Below are positions 4,040 to 5,963 of a stretch of 5,963 bases of DNA, piece by piece. The notes under the pieces were generated by a model, which was given only the letters and a program-made list of their open reading frames with translations, ran no database searches and was not told the origin of the DNA. Source of the stretch: Winogradskyella sp. (GTDB taxonomy: Bacteria; Bacteroidota; Bacteroidia; Flavobacteriales; Flavobacteriaceae); contig JASBSE010000145.1 of NCBI GenBank assembly GCA_030149115.1, positions 1-5,963 of the forward strand, given 5' to 3'. The translations under genes were made by a program, and so were the position numbers. How positions within the stretch are numbered: the first letter of the stretch is position 1; every line of letters begins with the position of its first letter.

Positions 4040-5963
4040 TTAAGCATCAATATTTGCATAAATAGCGTTCTTCTCTATAAACTCTCTACGCGGCGGAACT
4101 TCATCACCCATTAGCATAGAGAATATACGATCTGCTTCACTACCATTATCAATATTCACCTGACGCAAAGTTCTAAACTCTGGGTTCATTGTAGTGTCCC
4201 AAAGTTGCTCTGCATTCATCTCACCAAGACCCTTATAACGTTGTATTTTAGAACCATCTCCAAAATCTGCGATAATAGCATCACGATCTTTGTCTGACCA
4301 TGCATATTGTTTTTTAGCACCCTTCTTTACTAAGTATAAAGGCGGTGTTGCAATGTATACAAACCCATTTTCTATAAGTTCTCTCATGTATCTAAAGAAG
4401 AACGTTAAGATTAGTGTTGCAATGTGGCTACCATCAATATCGGCATCACACATAATTACTACTTTATGGTATCTTAATTTTGAAAGGTTCAACGCTCTTG
4501 GATCTTCCTCAGTACCAATGGTTACACCAAGTGCAGTAAAAATGTTTTTGATTTCTTCATTTTCAAACACCTTGTGTTGCATTGCTTTTTCAACATTAAG
4601 AATCTTACCTCTTAACGGTAATATTGCTTGAAATGCTCTATCTCTACCTTGCTTAGCAGTACCACCTGCAGAATCACCCTCAACAAGGAATACTTCACAT
4701 TGTGCTGGATCTTGCTCAGAACAATCTGATAATTTTCCTGGCAAACCTCCAATACTCATCACCGTTTTACGCTGTACCATTTCACGAGCTTTTTGTGCTG
4801 CGTGACGTGCCTGAGCTGCTAAAATCACCTTTTGAACAATCGTTTTAGCATCATCTGGATGTTCTTCTAAGTAATCCGATAACATCTCCGAAACTGCCTG
4901 AGAAACAGATGCTGAAACTTCTCGGTTACCTAATTTAGTTTTCGTCTGACCTTCAAACTGCGGTTCTGCTACTTTTACAGAAACAATCGCTGTTAAACCT
5001 TCACGGAAGTCATCACCAGAAATATCAAACTTTAACTTGTCTAACATACCTGAGCTATCTGCATACTTCTTTAAGGTATGTGTTAATCCACGACGGAAAC
5101 CAGATAAATGTGTTCCACCTTCATGAGTGTTAATGTTATTTACATAAGAGTGTAAATTCTCTGCATAAGAAGTGTTATAAACCATAGCTACCTCAACAGG
5201 AACTCCATTTTTTTCACCTTCAAATGAAATAACATCATTCATTAATGGTTCTCTGTTACCATCTAGATACTTTACAAATTCAGAAAGCCCTTCTTCTGAG
5301 TGGAATGTTTCTCCTTCAAAAGATCCGTCTTCCTTTTTATAGCGCTTATCTACTAAATGAATTGTTATACCTCTATTAAGATAAGCCAACTCACGCATAC
5401 GACTCGCTAAGGTATCGTAATTATATTCTAATGTTTGTTGAAAAATTTGTGGATCTGGCTTAAAGGTTACAATAGTTCCTGTCTTATCCGTATCACCAAT
5501 AGACTTTACTGGGTATAATGTCTTACCACGCTCGTACTCTTGCTCCCATACCTTACCTTCTCTGTAAACTGTAGCTTTTAAGTGCTCTGAAAGTGCGTTA
5601 ACACAACTTACACCTACACCGTGTAAACCACCAGAAACTTTATAAGAATCCTTATCGAACTTACCACCTGCACCAATTTTGGTCATTACAACCTCTAATG
5701 CAGAAACACCTTCTTTTTTATGAAGACCAACTGGGATACCACGACCATCATCTTCTGTGGTTATGGAATTATCTTCATTTATAGTAACCGTAATGTTATC
5801 GCAATGTCCAGCTAAAGCCTCATCAATTGAGTTATCTACAACCTCATATACCAAATGGTGCAAACCTCTTACACCAACATCACCAATATACATTGACGGA
5901 CGCATACGCACATGCTCCATTCCCTCTAGGGCCTGAATACTATCTGCGCCATACTGTTTTTTG
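4040..5963 (-). CDS. gyrB: DNA gyrase subunit B (N-terminus cut by window edge)
   Basis: ATPase subunit of DNA gyrase, which with GyrA introduces negative supercoils. 640 codons are present; the frame stays open to the right edge, reading K-K-Q-Y-G-A-D-S-I-Q-A-L-E-G before the internal ATG at 5920. This is normal GyrB N-terminal sequence, so 5920 is not the start and only a few residues are missing. Numbering from that internal Met: GHKL ATPase residues E26, N30, D57, R60 and G61 in 'EVVDN' and 'DDGRGIP', plus the glycine-rich lid 'GGLHGVGVS' (97-105); transducer 'QTKTKLGN' (325-332) with the lysine facing ATP; TOPRIM 'EGDSAGG' (E414) and 'DADIDGSH' (D492, D494, D496); 'PPLY' (526-529) and 'RYKGLGEMN' (561-569). 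'GDEVPPRREFIEKNA' near the C-terminus fits GyrB rather than ParE. There is no roughly 170-residue insertion as in E. coli GyrB. Position 437, matching E. coli K447 in the quinolone region, is arginine, a conservative difference. Followed by a strong terminator. Confidence 0.98.
   Translation of the reverse strand, partial: KKQYGADSIQALEGMEHVRMRPSMYIGDVGVRGLHHLVYEVVDNSIDEALAGHCDNITVTINEDNSITTEDDGRGIPVGLHKKEGVSALEVVMTKIGAGGKFDKDSYKVSGGLHGVGVSCVNALSEHLKATVYREGKVWEQEYERGKTLYPVKSIGDTDKTGTIVTFKPDPQIFQQTLEYNYDTLASRMRELAYLNRGITIHLVDKRYKKEDGSFEGETFHSEEGLSEFVKYLDGNREPLMNDVISFEGEKNGVPVEVAMVYNTSYAENLHSYVNNINTHEGGTHLSGFRRGLTHTLKKYADSSGMLDKLKFDISGDDFREGLTAIVSVKVAEPQFEGQTKTKLGNREVSASVSQAVSEMLSDYLEEHPDDAKTIVQKVILAAQARHAAQKAREMVQRKTVMSIGGLPGKLSDCSEQDPAQCEVFLVEGDSAGGTAKQGRDRAFQAILPLRGKILNVEKAMQHKVFENEEIKNIFTALGVTIGTEEDPRALNLSKLRYHKVVIMCDADIDGSHIATLILTFFFRYMRELIENGFVYIATPPLYLVKKGAKKQYAWSDKDRDAIIADFGDGSKIQRYKGLGEMNAEQLWDTTMNPEFRTLRQVNIDNGSEADRIFSMLMGDEVPPRREFIEKNAIYANIDA

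Noticed and set aside
4290..4631. Plus-strand open frame of 113 codons
   Set aside because: Antisense to the most conserved TOPRIM part of gyrB, where codon constraint readily keeps an opposite frame open.
5918..5920. ATG at 5920 as the start of gyrB
   Set aside because: The frame continues upstream with conserved GyrB residues (Y-G-A-D-S-I-Q-A-L-E-G) to the window edge, so the true start lies beyond 5963.
1..5963. CRISPR array, tRNA, rRNA, insertion sequence, phage or defence genes
   Set aside because: No spaced direct repeats, no cloverleaf or rRNA-like stretch, no transposase or terminal repeats, and almost all sequence is accounted for by five genes and short intergenic regions; no gap without a gene exceeds 300 bases.

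Overview
The window looks like ordinary chromosomal DNA from a member of the Bacteroidota, most likely the family Flavobacteriaceae. The reasons are the AT-rich base composition, the 'MKK...A|Q' export signals, a DUF6588-type outer-membrane protein, an LDH-like malate dehydrogenase, a short GyrB without the gammaproteobacterial insertion, and upstream boxes that match the Bacteroidota -7 element TAnnTTTG. All recognisable genes lie on the minus strand, so transcription runs from right to left.

Layout in the direction of transcription: (1) gyrB (4040-5963, N-terminus cut by the window edge), DNA gyrase subunit B, followed by a strong hairpin terminator at 3982-4017. (2) A DUF6588 family exported, probably outer-membrane, protein (2868-3884) with a TAnnTTTG box 24 bases upstream of its start codon and a terminator at 2819-2844. 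(3) mdh, NAD-dependent malate dehydrogenase (1803-2729), with a TAnnTTTG box and an ATGAC-N4-GTCAT palindrome where the -33 element would normally be, and a terminator at 1742-1779. (4) A small secreted DUF4412 protein (1059-1718) with a terminator at 1004-1035. (5) A lipoprotein (83-988) that is a free-standing copy of the first periplasmic (P1) domain of SecD, with none of the transmembrane part of SecD/SecF. (6) A leftmost intergenic strip (1-82) with another TAnnTTTG box pointing out of the window, presumably the promoter of the next minus-strand gene.

Each of the four gene-gene boundaries has its own intrinsic terminator. Three of the four contain a G-U pair that forms only in the minus-strand RNA, which agrees with the direction of the genes. 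The genes are therefore neighbours with probably separate transcripts rather than one operon. They cover DNA topology (gyrB), the TCA cycle (mdh) and the cell envelope (DUF6588, DUF4412, SecD-like lipoprotein).

I see no CRISPR array, transposon, phage gene, tRNA, rRNA or defence system. No convincing new multi-gene system is present. The items most worth a second look are the orphan SecD P1 lipoprotein and the palindrome at the mdh promoter.
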